64,000 nucleotides of DNA from Pseudolabrys sp. Lineage in GTDB: Bacteria > Pseudomonadota > Alphaproteobacteria > Rhizobiales > Xanthobacteraceae. Position 1 is the stretch's first letter. Every line of letters starts with the position of its first letter. The notes beneath the pieces are model-generated. The model did not search any database. It was given only the letters and a program-made list of their open reading frames with translations, and was not told where the DNA came from. The position numbers were made by a program, and so were the translations under genes. The stretch covers positions 1,550,001 to 1,614,000 of the forward strand of contig JARYIJ010000001.1 of the NCBI GenBank assembly GCA_029980465.1, in the 5' to 3' direction. Shown here one piece after another: positions 21,825 to 32,602 of the stretch.

Positions 21825-23693
21825 ATGGCGGCGCAGCGCGAGTCGAACCGGCAGGCGCGGCGCAATTATCGCGCCCTGCTGCTGTTCGGCCGCGCCACCT
21901 ACAGCACGCTCGCCCTGATTTCCGTGGGGTTCGGCTTCGTCGCGGGCGCGCGCGCCGACAGCGCAAACTTCGACCCCAAGACCTTCGCGCTCGGCACCGG
22001 CGCGTTGCTTGCGGCGGCCTGCGCCGTGATCGCCTTCATGTCGTTTCGCCGCCGCGCCGCGCGCGCCAGGATGGCGATGCTGGAAGCGCGCGTCGAAGAG
22101 CTGGCCGACAAGAACTGGGAATTGCATGATGCCGAGATGAAGGCGCTCGGCGAAGCGCGCGATCAGGCCGAAGCGGCCAACCGCGCCAAGTCGCGCTTCC
22201 TCGCCACGATGTCGCACGAAATCCGCACGCCGCTCAACGGTATCCTCGGCATGACCGGCCTGCTGCTCGACACGCCGCTGACGCCGGAACAACTGACTTA
22301 CGTGAAGGCGGCGAAGACCTCGGCGGAAGCGCTGCTCGGCCTGATCGAGGACATGCTCGACTTCTCCAAGATCGAAGCCGGCAAGCTCGACCTCGACTCC
22401 ACCCGCTTCTCGCTGATCGCGCTGATCGAAGACACCGTCGAATTGCTGGCGCCGCGCGGACAGGCCAAGGGCATCGAGATCGCGTCGTTCGGCGACGACA
22501 GACTGCCGCCATACGTCACCGGCGACCCGGCGCGGTTGCGGCAGGTTCTGCTCAACCTCATCGGCAACGCCATCAAATTTACTGCGCAGGGCGGCGTCTC
22601 GGTCATCGCCGAGCCCGACGGCGCCGGACAGATTCGTTTTGCCATCCGCGACACCGGCATCGGCATCAGGGCGGAAGATCAGAAACGTATCTTCCGCGAC
22701 TTCGAGCAAGCCGACGGCTCGTCGACACGGCACTACGGCGGAACCGGCCTCGGCCTCGCGATCTCGAAGCGCATCGTCGAGGCGTTCGGCGGAGCGATTG
22801 CCGTCAACAGCATGCCGGGGCACGGCGCGACGTTCTCGTTCAGCATTCCGCTGGCCGACGCCGGCGGCGGCGCAGCCCCCGCCCGCCCCGGCCTTGCCGG
22901 CCGCGCGATCCTGATCGCCGCGGAGTCCCCGGTCGAGCCCGCCTTGATCGCGCGCCGCCTCGCACAATGGGGCGCAACGGTCGATCTCGCGGCTGACGAA
23001 AAGGCTGCGAATCAAAAGCTCGCCAGCGGCAGATGGGACGCGATCCTCGTCGACAGCAACATGGCGGCGGCGCAGCTCGCAAGTGCCGGTATCCGGCAGC
23101 GCATCGTTCTGATCGCGCCCGGTGACCGGCAATACCTGCCGGCCCTGCGCGCCAACGGCTTTACCAACTATCTGGTCAAACCGGTGCGCGCCGCCTCGCT
23201 CGCCGCGATGATGAGCGGAGATACGAGCGCTCTCGCGTCGATCGACGATGCGCCGCCGCTCGCGTCACCCGAAAGCGTTCCGTCACGGAGCCTGTCGATC
23301 CTCGTCGCCGAGGACAACGAGATCAACGCGCTGCTGACGCGCACGCTGCTGACCAAGCTCGGCCATCGCCCCGTGGGCGCGACCGGCGGCGAAGCGGCGA
23401 TCAGGGCGTGGAGCCGGGCGCGCGACGCGGGCGAGCCGTTCGATCTCGTCCTGATGGACCTGCACATGCCGGGCCTCGACGGGCTCGAGGCGGCGCGGCG
23501 AATTCGCGCACATGAAGCCGGCGGCAGGCGCACGCCAATCATCGCGCTGACCGCCAACGCCTTCGCCGAAGACCGCGACGCCGCGCTGACGGCCGGGATG
23601 GACGATTTCCTCGTCAAGCCCCTCGATCGCGCGCAATTGATGCAGGCTCTCCACCACCTTGGCGGTCATGCCCCGGCACCACTTGCCGCCTGA
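21825..23693 (+). CDS. Hybrid sensor histidine kinase/response regulator
   Basis: A 622-residue inner-membrane kinase. Two transmembrane segments lie within the first 90 residues, with a very short periplasmic loop. A coiled coil and HisKA domain follow (phosphoacceptor in [21 protein letters not shown]), then HATPase_c with N box [13 protein letters not shown]1 DTGIGI and G2 GGTGLGL. Two receivers come next. The first is degenerate: AES replaces the acidic pair, although DSNM and KP remain. The second is intact ([26 protein letters not shown]). The ATG at 21825 has CGGAG upstream; a GTG 24 bases earlier is the alternative. The stimulus is unknown. Confidence 0.94.
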   Translation: MAAQRESNRQARRNYRALLLFGRATYSTLALISVGFGFVAGARADSANFDPKTFALGTGALLAAACAVIAFMSFRRRAARARMAMLEARVEELADKNWELHDAEMKALGEARDQAEAANRAKSRFLATMSHEIRTPLNGILGMTGLLLDTPLTPEQLTYVKAAKTSAEALLGLIEDMLDFSKIEAGKLDLDSTRFSLIALIEDTVELLAPRGQAKGIEIASFGDDRLPPYVTGDPARLRQVLLNLIGNAIKFTAQGGVSVIAEPDGAGQIRFAIRDTGIGIRAEDQKRIFRDFEQADGSSTRHYGGTGLGLAISKRIVEAFGGAIAVNSMPGHGATFSFSIPLADAGGGAAPARPGLAGRAILIAAESPVEPALIARRLAQWGATVDLAADEKAANQKLASGRWDAILVDSNMAAAQLASAGIRQRIVLIAPGDRQYLPALRANGFTNYLVKPVRAASLAAMMSGDTSALASIDDAPPLASPESVPSRSLSILVAEDNEINALLTRTLLTKLGHRPVGATGGEAAIRAWSRARDAGEPFDLVLMDLHMPGLDGLEAARRIRAHEAGGRRTPIIALTANAFAEDRDAALTAGMDDFLVKPLDRAQLMQALHHLGGHAPAPLAA

Positions 23694-23814
23694 CGGCTTT
23701 GGCAGCACATTGTCATAAATCCGCAGCGGTCCCATGGTGTAGAGAGCCGGGCGGGTGAAGTGCGATTCGCGCCACTGGATGCGAGTGGATACGGCGCACG
23801 AGAGGGCCTTTTCG

Positions 23815-24765
23815 ATGGAAAATCACGGTCCTGTCATCAAGGGACTCTTCAACCGATTTCGTTCGTCGCCGCCGGCCGTAAAGGCCCGCTTCCTGCCACA
23901 GCTTCAGGCCTATGGCGGCCTGCAGGCGGCGCCGGCGCGCGCGCTTCGGCCGGTGCAGACGCTCGGCCGACTCGGCAACCTCGAGGTCCGCCTGGCGCGG
24001 ACCGCGGCAGAAGTCCGCCTCGCGCAGAAGCTGCGCTACCGCGTGTTCTATCAGGAAGGCTCGGCGATCGCCGATCCCGGCCGCCTGTTCGCGCGCCGCG
24101 ACATCGATGCGTTCGACGCGATCTGCGATCACCTGCTCGTCATCGATCATTCGCTCAACGAGGACATCCCCGGCCGCCGCAAGCTGGCGGTGGTCGGCAC
24201 CTACCGCCTGCTGCGCCAGCGCCTCGCGGAAAATTACGGCGGCTTCTACACCGCCGGCGAATTCGACATCGCGCCGCTGCTCGAACGTCATCGCGACCTC
24301 AATTTCCTCGAGCTCGGCCGCTCCTGCGTGCTCGCGCCTTATCGCAACAAGCGCACCGTCGAGCTGCTGTGGCATGGCATCTGGACTTACGTGTTGCAGA
24401 ACCGGCTCGACGTGATGTTCGGATGCGCCAGTCTCGAAGGCACCGATCCGCACCGCCTCGCGCTGCCGCTGTCGTTCCTGCATCACTACTGCCGCGCGCC
24501 GGACGGCTGGCAGGCAAAGGCGCAGCCCGAGCGGTACATCGACATGAACCGGCTGTCGAAGGAAGCGGTCGATCCGAAGGCAGCGCTGCGCGCGCTGCCG
24601 CCGCTCATCAAAGGCTACCTGCGGCTCGGCTGCTCCATCGGCGACGGCGCGGTGATCGACCATCAGTTCGGCACCACCGACGTGCTGATCATCCTGCCGG
24701 TGTCGGCGCTCAACGCGCGCTACATCGAGCACTTCGGCGCCGGCGCCGAGCGCCACGCCGCCTAA
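23815..24765 (+). CDS. olsB: L-ornithine N-alpha-acyltransferase OlsB-like (GNAT family)
   Basis: This 316-residue protein belongs to the OlsB family, which transfers a 3-hydroxyacyl chain from acyl carrier protein to ornithine, the first step of ornithine-lipid synthesis. Typical segments are [55 protein letters not shown] and [10 protein letters not shown]. The ATG at 23815 has GAGGG upstream. The second enzyme, OlsA, is not in the window. With pmtA this gives two phosphorus-saving or alternative membrane lipid genes in one window. Its stop overlaps that of coaA. Confidence 0.88.
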   Translation: MENHGPVIKGLFNRFRSSPPAVKARFLPQLQAYGGLQAAPARALRPVQTLGRLGNLEVRLARTAAEVRLAQKLRYRVFYQEGSAIADPGRLFARRDIDAFDAICDHLLVIDHSLNEDIPGRRKLAVVGTYRLLRQRLAENYGGFYTAGEFDIAPLLERHRDLNFLELGRSCVLAPYRNKRTVELLWHGIWTYVLQNRLDVMFGCASLEGTDPHRLALPLSFLHHYCRAPDGWQAKAQPERYIDMNRLSKEAVDPKAALRALPPLIKGYLRLGCSIGDGAVIDHQFGTTDVLIILPVSALNARYIEHFGAGAERHAA

Positions 24766-25715
24766 AGCCGCCGCAGCGCCACTTCCTCGATCTGGTGGCT
24801 CGCCACCTTCTTGAGAATGAGATCGGCGCGCTGGCGCGTCGGCAGGATGTTCTCGTGCAGGTTGACGAGATTGATCCGGTTCCAGATTCCGGTCGCCGTC
24901 TCGCGCGCTTCTTCGTCGGACAGATTCGAGTAGCGATGGAAATACGACTTCGGATCGCGGAATGCCGTCGAGCGCAATGTGAGAAAGCGGTCGACGTACC
25001 ATTCCATCAGCACGTCGTCGCTGGCGTCGAGATAGACCGAGAAGTCGAAGAAGTCCGACACGAACGGGATTTCCTTGCCGTCCTTCGGCAGCCGCCCGGT
25101 CTGCAGCACGTTGAGGCCCTCGACGATCAGAATGTCAGGCCGGTCGACCTCGACCCACTGGTTGGGCAGGACATCGTAGATCAGGTGCGAATAGATCGGC
25201 GCGCGCGCCGGGCGCTTGCCGCCCTTCACCTCGGAGAGAAAGCGCAGCAGCGCCGGCAGGTCATAGCTCTCCGGAAAGCCCTTCTTTTCCATCAGACCCT
25301 CGCGCTCGAGGATCGCGTTCGGATAGAGGAATCCGTCGGTGGTAACGAGATCGACCTTCGGCACGTTGGGCCAGCGCGCCAGCAGCGCCTGCAACACGCG
25401 CGCGGTGGTCGACTTGCCGACCGCCACCGAGCCGGCAACGCCGATGATGAACGGCATCTTCGTGTCTTCGGTGGCGAGGAACGCCTGCTGCGCGCGGAAC
25501 AACCGCTGCGCCGCGGCGACATACATCGACAATAGCCGCGACAGCGCGAGGTAGATGTCCTCCACCTCCTTGATGTCGAGGCGGTCGTGCATCGAGCGCA
25601 GCCGGGTGATCTCCTCGGCCGTCAGCGTCATCGGCGTGTCTTTGCGCAACGCCGCCCATTCCGCGCGCGAGAACACGCGAAACGGCGAAAGCGTTTCTTC
25701 GGTGCGCTGCTCCAT
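24762..25715 (-). CDS. coaA: Type I pantothenate kinase
   Basis: A 317-residue CoaA, the committed step of coenzyme A synthesis. It has a P-loop [12 protein letters not shown] and the family segments [36 protein letters not shown] and [14 protein letters not shown] 25715 is used, giving nearly the E. coli length; a GTG at 25724 is an alternative. It is the last gene of the hisB...hisE run, 17 bases after hisE, and overlaps the convergent olsB stop. The second CoA gene in the window is coaE at 38.7 kb. Confidence 0.97.
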   Translation of the reverse strand: MEQRTEETLSPFRVFSRAEWAALRKDTPMTLTAEEITRLRSMHDRLDIKEVEDIYLALSRLLSMYVAAAQRLFRAQQAFLATEDTKMPFIIGVAGSVAVGKSTTARVLQALLARWPNVPKVDLVTTDGFLYPNAILEREGLMEKKGFPESYDLPALLRFLSEVKGGKRPARAPIYSHLIYDVLPNQWVEVDRPDILIVEGLNVLQTGRLPKDGKEIPFVSDFFDFSVYLDASDDVLMEWYVDRFLTLRSTAFRDPKSYFHRYSNLSDEEARETATGIWNRINLVNLHENILPTRQRADLILKKVASHQIEEVALRRL

Positions 25716-25732
25716 CGGCCTCACGATCCCGA

Positions 25733-26113
25733 TTATGCCGTCCGCCGGCGCTCCTTAGCAGGGCGGCGCTTGCCGCGCGACGCCTTCTCGGCATGTCCGG
25801 ATTGCGCGGTGCGCCGGGCCAGTTCGGCCTCGACAGCGGCCAGCGTCACGCCGCGCGCCTTCAACACGACCAGCAAATGATAGAGCAGATCGGCCGCTTC
25901 CGATGTCAGCCGCTTGCGGTTCTGGCCGACGGCCGCGAGCGCGGTCTCGAACGCCTCCTCGCCGAGCTTCTTGGCGCAAGCCTCGATGCCCTTGTCGAGC
26001 AGCGCACGGGTGTAGGACTGGTCGGCGCCGGCCCTGGCCCGCGCCGCCACCCGCTTCTCGAGATCGGCCAGCGTGAATGTCGTCGACGTCATCGATGTCA
26101 TGGGCGCTGCCAT
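25733..26113 (-). CDS. hisE: Phosphoribosyl-ATP diphosphatase
   Basis: A MazG-fold enzyme for the second step of histidine synthesis. It has [43 protein letters not shown] (metal-binding ExxE region) and [20 protein letters not shown] chose ATG 26113 because GGAGG lies just before it; ATG 26137 would add eight non-conserved residues. A basic tail ([15 protein letters not shown]) extends past the usual end. It lies between hisF and coaA in the same transcript. Confidence 0.93.
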   Translation of the reverse strand: MAAPMTSMTSTTFTLADLEKRVAARARAGADQSYTRALLDKGIEACAKKLGEEAFETALAAVGQNRKRLTSEAADLLYHLLVVLKARGVTLAAVEAELARRTAQSGHAEKASRGKRRPAKERRRTA

Positions 26114-26160
26114 AGCACCTCCGGCCGCGCCCGTCATGGTGTCCGCGTCGCCGCGCCCAA

Positions 26161-26937
26161 TCAGGCGTCGAGCCGCATCGGCAGGCCGGCCTTGGCCATG
26201 TACTCCTTGGCCTGCCGCACCGAATATTCGCCAAAATGGAAGATCGACGCCGCCAGCACCGCGGTGGCGTGACCGTCGCGAATGCCGGCGACCATGTGAT
26301 CGAGATTGCCGACGCCGCCCGAGGCGATCACCGGCACGGTCACCGCATCGGCAATCGCGCGCGTCAGCACGATGTCATAGCCCTGCTTGGTGCCGTCGCG
26401 ATCCATCGACGTGAGCAGGATTTCACCGGCGCCGAGGCCGACGACCTCTTTGGCGTATTCGACCGCATCGATGCCGGTCGGCTTGCGGCCGCCGACGGTG
26501 AAGATCTCCCAGCGATCCGTCTCGCCGGGCTTCGACACCTTCTTGGCGTCGATGGCGACGACGATGCACTGGTCGCCGAACTTCTCGGCGGCTTCCTTGA
26601 CGAACTCGCGCCGCACCACCGCAGCGGTGTTGATCGACACCTTGTCGGCGCCGCAGGTCAGCAGCTTGCGGATGTCCTCGATCGTGCGGACACCGCCGCC
26701 TACCGTCAACGGCATGAAGCAGGCCTCCGCCGTGCGCGTCACGACATCGAAGATGGTCTCGCGATTTTCGTGGCTGGCGGTGATATCGAGGAAGCACAGC
26801 TCGTCGGCGCCGGCGGCATCATAAGCAATCGCCGCCTCGACCGGATCGCCGGCATCGCGCAGGTTGACGAAATTGACGCCCTTGACCACCCGGCCATCCT
26901 TGACGTCGAGACAGGGGATGACACGAACCTTGAACAT
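26161..26937 (-). CDS. hisF: Imidazole glycerol phosphate synthase, cyclase subunit
   Basis: A 258-residue TIM barrel. It has the catalytic pair in [15 protein letters not shown] (Asp) and [15 protein letters not shown] (Asp), and [11 protein letters not shown] near the phosphate-binding end. With HisH it converts PRFAR and ammonia to IGP and AICAR. The start ATG shares its A with the hisA TGA (TGATG), indicating coupling. Confidence 0.98.
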   Translation of the reverse strand: MFKVRVIPCLDVKDGRVVKGVNFVNLRDAGDPVEAAIAYDAAGADELCFLDITASHENRETIFDVVTRTAEACFMPLTVGGGVRTIEDIRKLLTCGADKVSINTAAVVRREFVKEAAEKFGDQCIVVAIDAKKVSKPGETDRWEIFTVGGRKPTGIDAVEYAKEVVGLGAGEILLTSMDRDGTKQGYDIVLTRAIADAVTVPVIASGGVGNLDHMVAGIRDGHATAVLAASIFHFGEYSVRQAKEYMAKAGLPMRLDA

Positions 26938-27671
26938 CAGCCGCGCGCCTCGCGAATGAGCCGCAGCGCCGCGGCGGCGTCGAGTCGGCCATCATAGAGC
27001 GCGCGGCCGGCGATGGCGCCTTCAAGCTTGCGGGCGCGCGGCTCGAGCATCGCCCTGATGTCGCCGATCGAGGCAAGCCCGCCGGAGGCGATCACGGGAA
27101 TCGAGATCGCGTTGGCGAGCGCGACGGTGGCGTCGAGATTGAGGCCCTGCAGCATGCCGTCGCGCGACACGTCGGTATAGACGATGGCGGCGACGCCGGC
27201 GTCCTCGAAGCGGCGCGCAATCTCGAGCGCCGTCAATTCCGACGTCTCCGCCCAGCCTTCGACTGCGACTTTGCCGGATCGCGCATCGAGCCCGACAGCA
27301 ACGCGGCGGGGAAACGCTTTCGCCGCCTCTTTCACCAGCTCCGGATTGCGCACGGCCGCGGTGCCGATGATGACCCGGTCGATGCCCTTGGCGAGCCAGC
27401 CCTCGACCGTCTTCATGTCGCGCACGCCGCCGCCGAGCTGCACCGGAATGCCAATGGTTTCGAGGATGCGCTCGACCGCGGCGGCATTGACCGGCTTGCC
27501 GGCAAAGGCGCCGTCGAGGTCGACGACGTGCAGATACTCGAAGCCCTGCTGGGCGAAGGCCTGCGCCTGCGCCGCCGGATCGCGATGAAAAATCGTCGCG
27601 CGCGCCATGTCGCCCTGCTGGAGACGCACGGCGAGGCCTTCCTTGAGGTCGATAGCCGGGAACAGGATCAT
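26937..27671 (-). CDS. hisA: Phosphoribosylformimino-AICAR-phosphate isomerase
   Basis: A 244-residue TIM-barrel sugar isomerase of the histidine pathway. It has [60 protein letters not shown] and [12 protein letters not shown]. It follows hisH across a 126-base gap filled by a palindromic repeat, and overlaps the hisF start by one base. Confidence 0.98.
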   Translation of the reverse strand: MILFPAIDLKEGLAVRLQQGDMARATIFHRDPAAQAQAFAQQGFEYLHVVDLDGAFAGKPVNAAAVERILETIGIPVQLGGGVRDMKTVEGWLAKGIDRVIIGTAAVRNPELVKEAAKAFPRRVAVGLDARSGKVAVEGWAETSELTALEIARRFEDAGVAAIVYTDVSRDGMLQGLNLDATVALANAISIPVIASGGLASIGDIRAMLEPRARKLEGAIAGRALYDGRLDAAAALRLIREARG

Positions 27672-27686
27672 GGCATCAATTCAACC

Positions 27687-27787
27687 TGTCATTCCGGGTC
27701 GCAGCCGCAGGCCGCGAACCCGGAATCCAGAACACAGACGCTGTGGAGTATGGATTCCGGCTCTCGCTTCGCCCGGCCGGAATGACA
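27687..27787. repeat. TCATTCCGG-type palindromic repeat, copy 1
   Basis: TGTCATTCCGG (27687-27697) is mirrored by CCGGAATGACA (27777-27787), and within it CCGGAATCCAGA and GGATTCCGG form an inner arm. It fills the hisA-hisH gap and would fold as a branched stem in the his transcript. The same layout recurs at 28946-29050 and 60339-60448. Confidence 0.85.
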
Positions 27788-27797
27788 GAAATAGCAT

Positions 27798-28448
27798 TCA
27801 CGGCTGCCACCGCAGGAAATTGGCGATCAAGGCAAGGCCGAGCTTCTGGCTCTTCTCCGGGTGGAATTGCGTGCCGACCATGTTGTCGCGCCCGACGATC
27901 GCCGTGAGCGGACCGCCGTAATCGGTCTGCGCGACGAGGTCCTCGTCCTTCGACGGCCGCATCTCGTAAGAGTGCACGAAATAGCCGTGCAATCCGTCCG
28001 GCCCGAGCGGAATGCCGTCGAGCAGCGGGTGCATCGCCTTCAGGTTCAGCGTGTTCCAGCCCATGTGCGGGATCTTCAGCGACGCATCAGACGGCGCAAT
28101 GCGGTCGACCTCGCCGGCGATCCAGCCGAGGCCCGGCGTCACGACATATTCGCGGCCGCGCTCGGCCATCAATTGCATGCCGACGCAGATGCCGAAGAAC
28201 GGCTTGCCCCGCTGCAGCACCGTCTCGTTCAGGGCCTCGACCATGCCGGGCACCGAATCGAGTCCGGCGCGGCAGTCGGCGAAAGCGCCGACGCCGGGCA
28301 GCACGATGCGCGACGCGGCGGCGACCCTGGCCGGGTCGTTGGTGACGAGAACCGGCTCGTTGTGCCCACTCTCACGCGCGGCGCGCTCGAACGCCTTGGC
28401 CGCCGAGTGCAGATTGCCCGAACCATAATCGACGATGGCGACGCTCAT
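27798..28448 (-). CDS. hisH: Imidazole glycerol phosphate synthase, glutaminase subunit
   Basis: A 216-residue class I glutamine amidotransferase. It opens [22 protein letters not shown] and carries the nucleophile in [11 protein letters not shown]. His and Glu of the triad are in [10 protein letters not shown], and [10 protein letters not shown] forms the oxyanion strand. It supplies ammonia to HisF. The start at 28448 overlaps the preceding DUF2628 stop by four bases (ATGA). Confidence 0.98.
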   Translation of the reverse strand: MSVAIVDYGSGNLHSAAKAFERAARESGHNEPVLVTNDPARVAAASRIVLPGVGAFADCRAGLDSVPGMVEALNETVLQRGKPFFGICVGMQLMAERGREYVVTPGLGWIAGEVDRIAPSDASLKIPHMGWNTLNLKAMHPLLDGIPLGPDGLHGYFVHSYEMRPSKDEDLVAQTDYGGPLTAIVGRDNMVGTQFHPEKSQKLGLALIANFLRWQP

Positions 28449-28921
28449 CGTTTCACTCCCGGCTCGGGAAACAGGCCGATGATGCCGTGACCGGGATTGC
28501 GCGGCGGCGTTGCCGCAGGCGGAGTGGACGCGGTGGACGGCACGGGCGGCGTCCACTGCTGGAAGAAGCGTCGTTCGGCATCCTCCCGATCGTCGCCGAC
28601 CACGACGCCGACATTGCGCCAGCCGTTGCGCGCGTAGGTCCAGCGCCGCAGCGTCGGCGCCTCGAGCCCGACCAGCATCGCGAACAGGAAGCCGATGACG
28701 ACGCGCGCGCCTTCGCTGCCGACCAGGACGTACGACAGCAGCGACACCGCGATGGCGGCGGCGAGGTAGCCGATCAAGGCGAGCCACAGCCGGTGCGCCA
28801 GGAACCAGAACGGCCCGGCGAGAAAAGCCCAAAAATGGAAACCGTCACGCACGAACACGAAGCGTTGCGGATCGGGCGATCCGCTGGGCGACGGCGGGGC
28901 GTGCACGGTGTAGGTCGGCAT
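28445..28921 (-). CDS. DUF2628 domain membrane protein
   Basis: A 158-residue protein with an N-terminal soluble stretch ending in [26 protein letters not shown], which is the DUF2628 hallmark. Two or three transmembrane helices follow ([36 protein letters not shown]), then a Pro-rich C-terminal tail. The function is unknown, but its place between hisB and hisH is the usual one in Bradyrhizobium relatives. ATG 28921 is preferred over a GTG at 28939. Confidence 0.88.
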   Translation of the reverse strand: MPTYTVHAPPSPSGSPDPQRFVFVRDGFHFWAFLAGPFWFLAHRLWLALIGYLAAAIAVSLLSYVLVGSEGARVVIGFLFAMLVGLEAPTLRRWTYARNGWRNVGVVVGDDREDAERRFFQQWTPPVPSTASTPPAATPPRNPGHGIIGLFPEPGVKR

Positions 28922-28945
28922 GACAAAGACTCTCGACACTAATTA

Positions 28946-29050
28946 GTCATTCCGGGGCGCGAGCACAGCGGGCGAACCCGGAATCCAGAAGCAAACCCAG
29001 AGACTGCGTCTGGATTCCGGGTCCGGCGCTTCGCGCCGTCCCGGAATGAC
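28946..29050. repeat. TCATTCCGG-type palindromic repeat, copy 2
   Basis: GTCATTCCGGG (28946-28956) pairs with CCCGGAATGAC (29040-29050). The inner arms CCGGAATCCAGA and TCTGGATTCCGG pair as well. It occupies nearly the whole gap between hisB and the DUF2628 gene, so the his transcript carries at least two copies of this fold. Confidence 0.87.
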
Positions 29051-29052
29051 GC

Positions 29053-29646
29053 TTAGCTGCCCAGCGAGCCCTTGGTGCTCGGCACCTCGTCCTTCGCCCG
29101 CGGATCGATGGCGACAGCGGCGCGCAGCGCGCGGGCCAGCGCCTTGAAGCAGGACTCCGCGATATGATGATCGTTGGTCCCGTACAGGCACTGCGCGTGC
29201 AGCGTGATGCCGGCGTTCATGGCGAAGGCCTGAAACCATTCCTGCACCAGCTCGGTATCGAACGTGCCGACCTTGTCGCGCACGAACTCCGCCTTGAACA
29301 CCAGGAACGGCCGCCCCGAAATGTCGAGCGCGACGCGCGTCAGCGCCTCGTCCATCGGGATGTGCACGTCGGCATAGCGGGTGATGCCCTTCATATCGCC
29401 GAGCGCCTGCTTCACCGCCTGGCCGAGCGCGATGCCGGTGTCCTCGGTGGTGTGATGATGATCGATGTGCAGGTCGCCCACCGCCTTGACCGTGATGTCG
29501 ATGCGCGAATGACGCGCCAGCAGATCGAGCATGTGGTCGAGAAAGCCGATGCCGGTCGCAATCGACGACGTCCCCTTGCCATCGAGGTCGATCGCGACCT
29601 CGATGTCGGTCTCCTTGGTCTTGCGCTTGACGCTGGCGGTGCGCAT
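29053..29646 (-). CDS. hisB: Imidazoleglycerol-phosphate dehydratase
   Basis: A 197-residue monofunctional HisB for the sixth step of histidine synthesis. The manganese ligands are in [33 protein letters not shown] and [21 protein letters not shown]. The ATG at 29646 begins [17 protein letters not shown], as in relatives; the open frame before it is not conserved in character. It is the first recognised gene of the hisB-DUF2628-hisHAFE-coaA run. Confidence 0.98.
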   Translation of the reverse strand: MRTASVKRKTKETDIEVAIDLDGKGTSSIATGIGFLDHMLDLLARHSRIDITVKAVGDLHIDHHHTTEDTGIALGQAVKQALGDMKGITRYADVHIPMDEALTRVALDISGRPFLVFKAEFVRDKVGTFDTELVQEWFQAFAMNAGITLHAQCLYGTNDHHIAESCFKALARALRAAVAIDPRAKDEVPSTKGSLGS

Positions 29647-29782
29647 CGCCTGATCCTGCGTAAATGGGCCGAAGCGCCTCGAAGACCTTTTCGAAGCGCT
29701 GCGATTTGCGCGCCTTTTATCAGGGGCGCCGCGCCTTTGCCACTCCAGCACGGCAGCAAGGGCGCGTCGGACCGAAACGCCG

Positions 29783-30205
29783 TTAACCGGCCCGCAGCAC
29801 CGTGAGCGAGCGCCAGCCGCCGCCCGGCGTCTGCCACTCGATCGACTGCCCGGCGGAGAGGCCGATCAGTGCCGCGCCGATCGGGGTGAGCACCGAAACC
29901 TTGCCGGCGGCAATGTCAGCCTCTTCCGGATAGACAAGGGTAACGATCCGGACTTGTCCGGTGACGTCGTCCCGAAATTCGACCTGCGAGCCCATCGTGA
30001 CGATGCCGCGCAGCGGCGCGCCCGCCGGCGCAATCGACGCGCGCGCCACCTCCCGCGCAAGGAAATCAGCTGTCGCCGGCGCCTTGTCGGCGGCAAGCTC
30101 GGCAAGGCGCGACAGGCGCTCGAAGTCGGTCCCGCTCAAGGTGATCGGCGGCAGGTCCTTGCCCGTTGTGGCTGTGGCGTCGAGGGTTGTGGTTGTCTGC
30201 GTCAT
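29783..30205 (-). CDS. rnk: Rnk-like nucleoside diphosphate kinase regulator (GreA/GreB C-terminal fold)
   Basis: This 140-residue protein has a short N-terminal helical region and a GreA/B-type C-terminal domain ([51 protein letters not shown]). Rnk proteins bind RNA polymerase and affect nucleotide metabolism, but lack the Gre coiled-coil tip needed for transcript cleavage. The ATG at 30205 has AAAGGA at good spacing. The product is 140 residues, the usual size. Confidence 0.88.
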   Translation of the reverse strand: MTQTTTTLDATATTGKDLPPITLSGTDFERLSRLAELAADKAPATADFLAREVARASIAPAGAPLRGIVTMGSQVEFRDDVTGQVRIVTLVYPEEADIAAGKVSVLTPIGAALIGLSAGQSIEWQTPGGGWRSLTVLRAG

Positions 30206-30251
30206 GATGGAGTCCTTTCGGTATCTGGTGTCCTGCTGGTTGGCTTCCGAT

Positions 30252-30273
30252 CGACTGGACTGGAGTCCAGTCG
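30252..30273 (-). promoter_or_regulatory. Perfect 8-bp inverted repeat upstream of rnk
   Basis: CGACTGGA and TCCAGTCG flank a six-base loop, 47 bases before the rnk ATG. A second, smaller palindrome GGTGCA-A-TGCACC lies at 30317-30329. Either could be an operator or a leader hairpin of rnk. The wider gap 30206-30596 holds no coding sequence I can support. Confidence 0.4.
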
Positions 30274-30374
30274 CTGCCTCGTCGTGCGCGTCCGGCGCGG
30301 ACATGTGCTCGGGGCTGGTGCAATGCACCCGCGGAAGCGCGTTCAGTTGTTGGCAGTGGACGAACGAGGACGAG

Positions 30375-30423
30375 GCCCGGGCCGACGACAGAGGTCGCCC
30401 GGGCTACCTGCCTGCTTGCAGGT
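30375..30423. other. Two adjacent stable hairpins in the rnk-hslV gap
   Basis: GCCCGGGCCGAC (30375-30386) pairs with GTCGCCCGGGC (30394-30404) with one bulged base. It is followed at once by ACCTGC-CTGCTT-GCAGGT (30406-30423). No gene ends nearby on the plus strand, so this is not an obvious terminator. It may be part of an untranslated leader or a small RNA. Confidence 0.35.
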
Positions 30424-30537
30424 GACCCGCGCGCAAAAAGCGGCGAAGGCGATGGCCGAGCGGTCCGTTCATGACAGCAAATGTAGGACCAAAGGACCCG
30501 AAGTCAATGTGGCAGGCTGCCCCCGGCACGACGTCCG

Positions 30538-30566
30538 TTTGCATCGCCGCGCACCGCGCCTTACAT
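30538..30566 (+). promoter_or_regulatory. Weak RpoH-like promoter for hslVU
   Basis: TTTG (30538-30541) and CTTACAT (30560-30566), 18 bases apart, match the RpoH consensus with one mismatch in each element and one extra spacer base. They lie 30 bases before the hslV ATG. hslVU is a heat-shock operon in most proteobacteria, which is the main reason to list it. Confidence 0.3.
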
Positions 30567-30596
30567 CTTCGAGTATCCCCCAAGGGATCGAACCGC

Positions 30597-31166
30597 ATGT
30601 CTTTCACTATTTCTCCCGGCGAATTTCCGGCCTGGCACGGCACCACCATTCTCACCGTCCGCAAGGGCGGCACCGTCGTGGTCGGTGGCGACGGCCAGGT
30701 CTCGGTCGGCCAGACCATCATCAAGTCCAACGCCAAGAAGGTGCGTAGGCTCGGCAAGTCAGGAACCTCGGGCGACGTGATCGGCGGCTTTGCCGGCGCG
30801 ACGGCCGACGCCTTCACGTTGTTCGAGCGGCTCGAAGCCAAGCTCGAGCAATATCCCGGGCAGCTCACGCGCGCCGCGGTCGAGCTCGCCAAGGACTGGC
30901 GCACAGACCGTTATCTGCGCCGGCTCGAAGCCATGATGATCGTGGCCGACAAGGACGTCTCGCTGGTGCTGACCGGCACCGGCGACGTGCTCGAGCCGGA
31001 GTCCGGCGTGGCCGGCATCGGTTCCGGCGGCAACTACGCGCTCGCCTCCGCGCGCGCGCTGCTCGACGGCCCGCACGACGCCGAGGCGATCGTGCGCAAG
31101 TCACTCGACATCGCCGCCGACATCTGCGTCTACACCAATCGCAACGTCACCATCGAGAAGATTTAG
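30597..31166 (+). CDS. hslV: ATP-dependent protease subunit HslV
   Basis: A 189-residue threonine protease of the HslUV (ClpQY) complex. The catalytic threonine is in [13 protein letters not shown] (about residue 15), exposed after propeptide removal. [10 protein letters not shown] and [10 protein letters not shown] are typical. The ATG at 30597 has AAGGGA upstream. It degrades misfolded and regulatory proteins unfolded by HslU, which follows 100 bases downstream. Confidence 0.97.
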   Translation: MSFTISPGEFPAWHGTTILTVRKGGTVVVGGDGQVSVGQTIIKSNAKKVRRLGKSGTSGDVIGGFAGATADAFTLFERLEAKLEQYPGQLTRAAVELAKDWRTDRYLRRLEAMMIVADKDVSLVLTGTGDVLEPESGVAGIGSGGNYALASARALLDGPHDAEAIVRKSLDIAADICVYTNRNVTIEKI

Positions 31167-31266
31167 CGCGCCGGCGGCTGCAAGGTCCGTCACCCGAAAT
31201 TACTCATGCGCAATGTAACTTGTTCCGGCCACAACGGCGCTTACCTTTCCGGTCATGTCCGATCCC

Positions 31267-32571
31267 ATGTCTGATTTCTCTCCCCGCGAAATCGTCTCCG
31301 AGCTCGACCGCTTCATCGTCGGCCAATCCGACGCCAAGCGCGCGGTCGCCATCGCGCTGCGCAACCGCTGGCGGCGGCTGCAGCTCGACGAGCATCTCCG
31401 CGAGGAGGTGCTGCCGAAGAACATCCTGATGATCGGCCCGACCGGCGTCGGAAAAACCGAGATTTCACGGCGCCTTGCCAAGCTTGCCGGCGCGCCGTTT
31501 CTCAAGGTCGAGGCCACCAAGTTCACCGAGGTCGGCTATGTCGGCCGCGACGTCGAGCAGATCGTGCGCGACCTCGTCGAAATCGGCATCACGCTCACGC
31601 GCGAGAGGAAGCGCAAGGACGTCGCCGCCCGCGCCGAGCAATCGGCCGAGGAACGCGTGCTCGACGCGCTGGTCGGCCCCGGCGCGAGCCCCGCGACGCG
31701 CGACAGTTTCCGCAGGAAGCTGCGAGACGGCGAGCTCGACGACAAGGAAATCGAGATCGAGGTGTCGTCGTCCGGCAGCGGCATGCCGATGTTCGAAATT
31801 CCCGGCATGCCGGGCGCCCAGGTCGGCGCCATTTCACTGGGCGACATCTTCGGCAAGATGGGCGGCAAGCCCAAGACCCGCCGCGTCACCGTGCGCGACT
31901 CGCACCCGATCCTGGTCAACGAGGAATCCGACAAGCTGCTCGACAGCGAGCAGGTCGTGCAGGAGGCGATCCGCGTCGTCGAGCAGAACGGCATCGTCTT
32001 CCTCGACGAAGTCGACAAGATCTGCGCGCGCGAGGGCCGCATGAGCGGCGACGTCTCGCGCGAAGGCGTGCAGCGCGACCTGCTGCCGCTGATCGAAGGC
32101 ACCACCGTCAACACAAAGCACGGCCCGGTGAAGACCGATCACATCCTGTTCATCGCCTCGGGCGCGTTTCACATCTCCAAGCCCTCGGACCTGCTGCCCG
32201 AGCTGCAGGGCCGGTTGCCGATCCGCGTCGAACTGCGCGCGCTCACGCGCGACGACTTCCGCCGCATCCTGACCGAGCCGGAGGCCTCGCTGATCAAGCA
32301 GTATGTCGCGCTGATGAAGACCGAGGGCGTAACGCTCGCATTTACCGACGACGCCATCGACGCCATCGCCGACATTGCCGTGTCCGTGAACGCCTCGGTC
32401 GAGAACATCGGCGCGCGCCGCCTGCAGACCGTGATGGAGCGCGTGCTCGACGACGTCTCGTTCCGCGCCTCCGACCTCGGCGGCGAATCCGTGACGGTCG
32501 ACGCCGCCTACGTGCACAAGAACATCGGCGATCTCGCCAAGAACGCCGACCTGAGCCGCTTCATTCTGTAA
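31267..32571 (+). CDS. hslU: ATP-dependent protease ATPase subunit HslU
   Basis: A 434-residue AAA+ unfoldase. It has Walker [10 protein letters not shown] and Walker [12 protein letters not shown], sensor 2 in [17 protein letters not shown], and the C-terminal tail DLSRFIL that docks into HslV. ATG 31267 begins [20 protein letters not shown], as relatives do; ATG 31255 four codons earlier is possible. No strong ribosome site precedes either. It is cotranscribed with hslV. Confidence 0.97.
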   Translation: MSDFSPREIVSELDRFIVGQSDAKRAVAIALRNRWRRLQLDEHLREEVLPKNILMIGPTGVGKTEISRRLAKLAGAPFLKVEATKFTEVGYVGRDVEQIVRDLVEIGITLTRERKRKDVAARAEQSAEERVLDALVGPGASPATRDSFRRKLRDGELDDKEIEIEVSSSGSGMPMFEIPGMPGAQVGAISLGDIFGKMGGKPKTRRVTVRDSHPILVNEESDKLLDSEQVVQEAIRVVEQNGIVFLDEVDKICAREGRMSGDVSREGVQRDLLPLIEGTTVNTKHGPVKTDHILFIASGAFHISKPSDLLPELQGRLPIRVELRALTRDDFRRILTEPEASLIKQYVALMKTEGVTLAFTDDAIDAIADIAVSVNASVENIGARRLQTVMERVLDDVSFRASDLGGESVTVDAAYVHKNIGDLAKNADLSRFIL

Positions 32572-32602
32572 GAACGCCCACGCACACCCAAGGGGGAAAC
32601 CG

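Noticed and set aside
30416..30450. CTTG at 30414 as the hslV heat-shock -35 element
   Set aside because: No CYTATNT-like -10 at the right distance; the weaker pair at 30538-30566 fits better.
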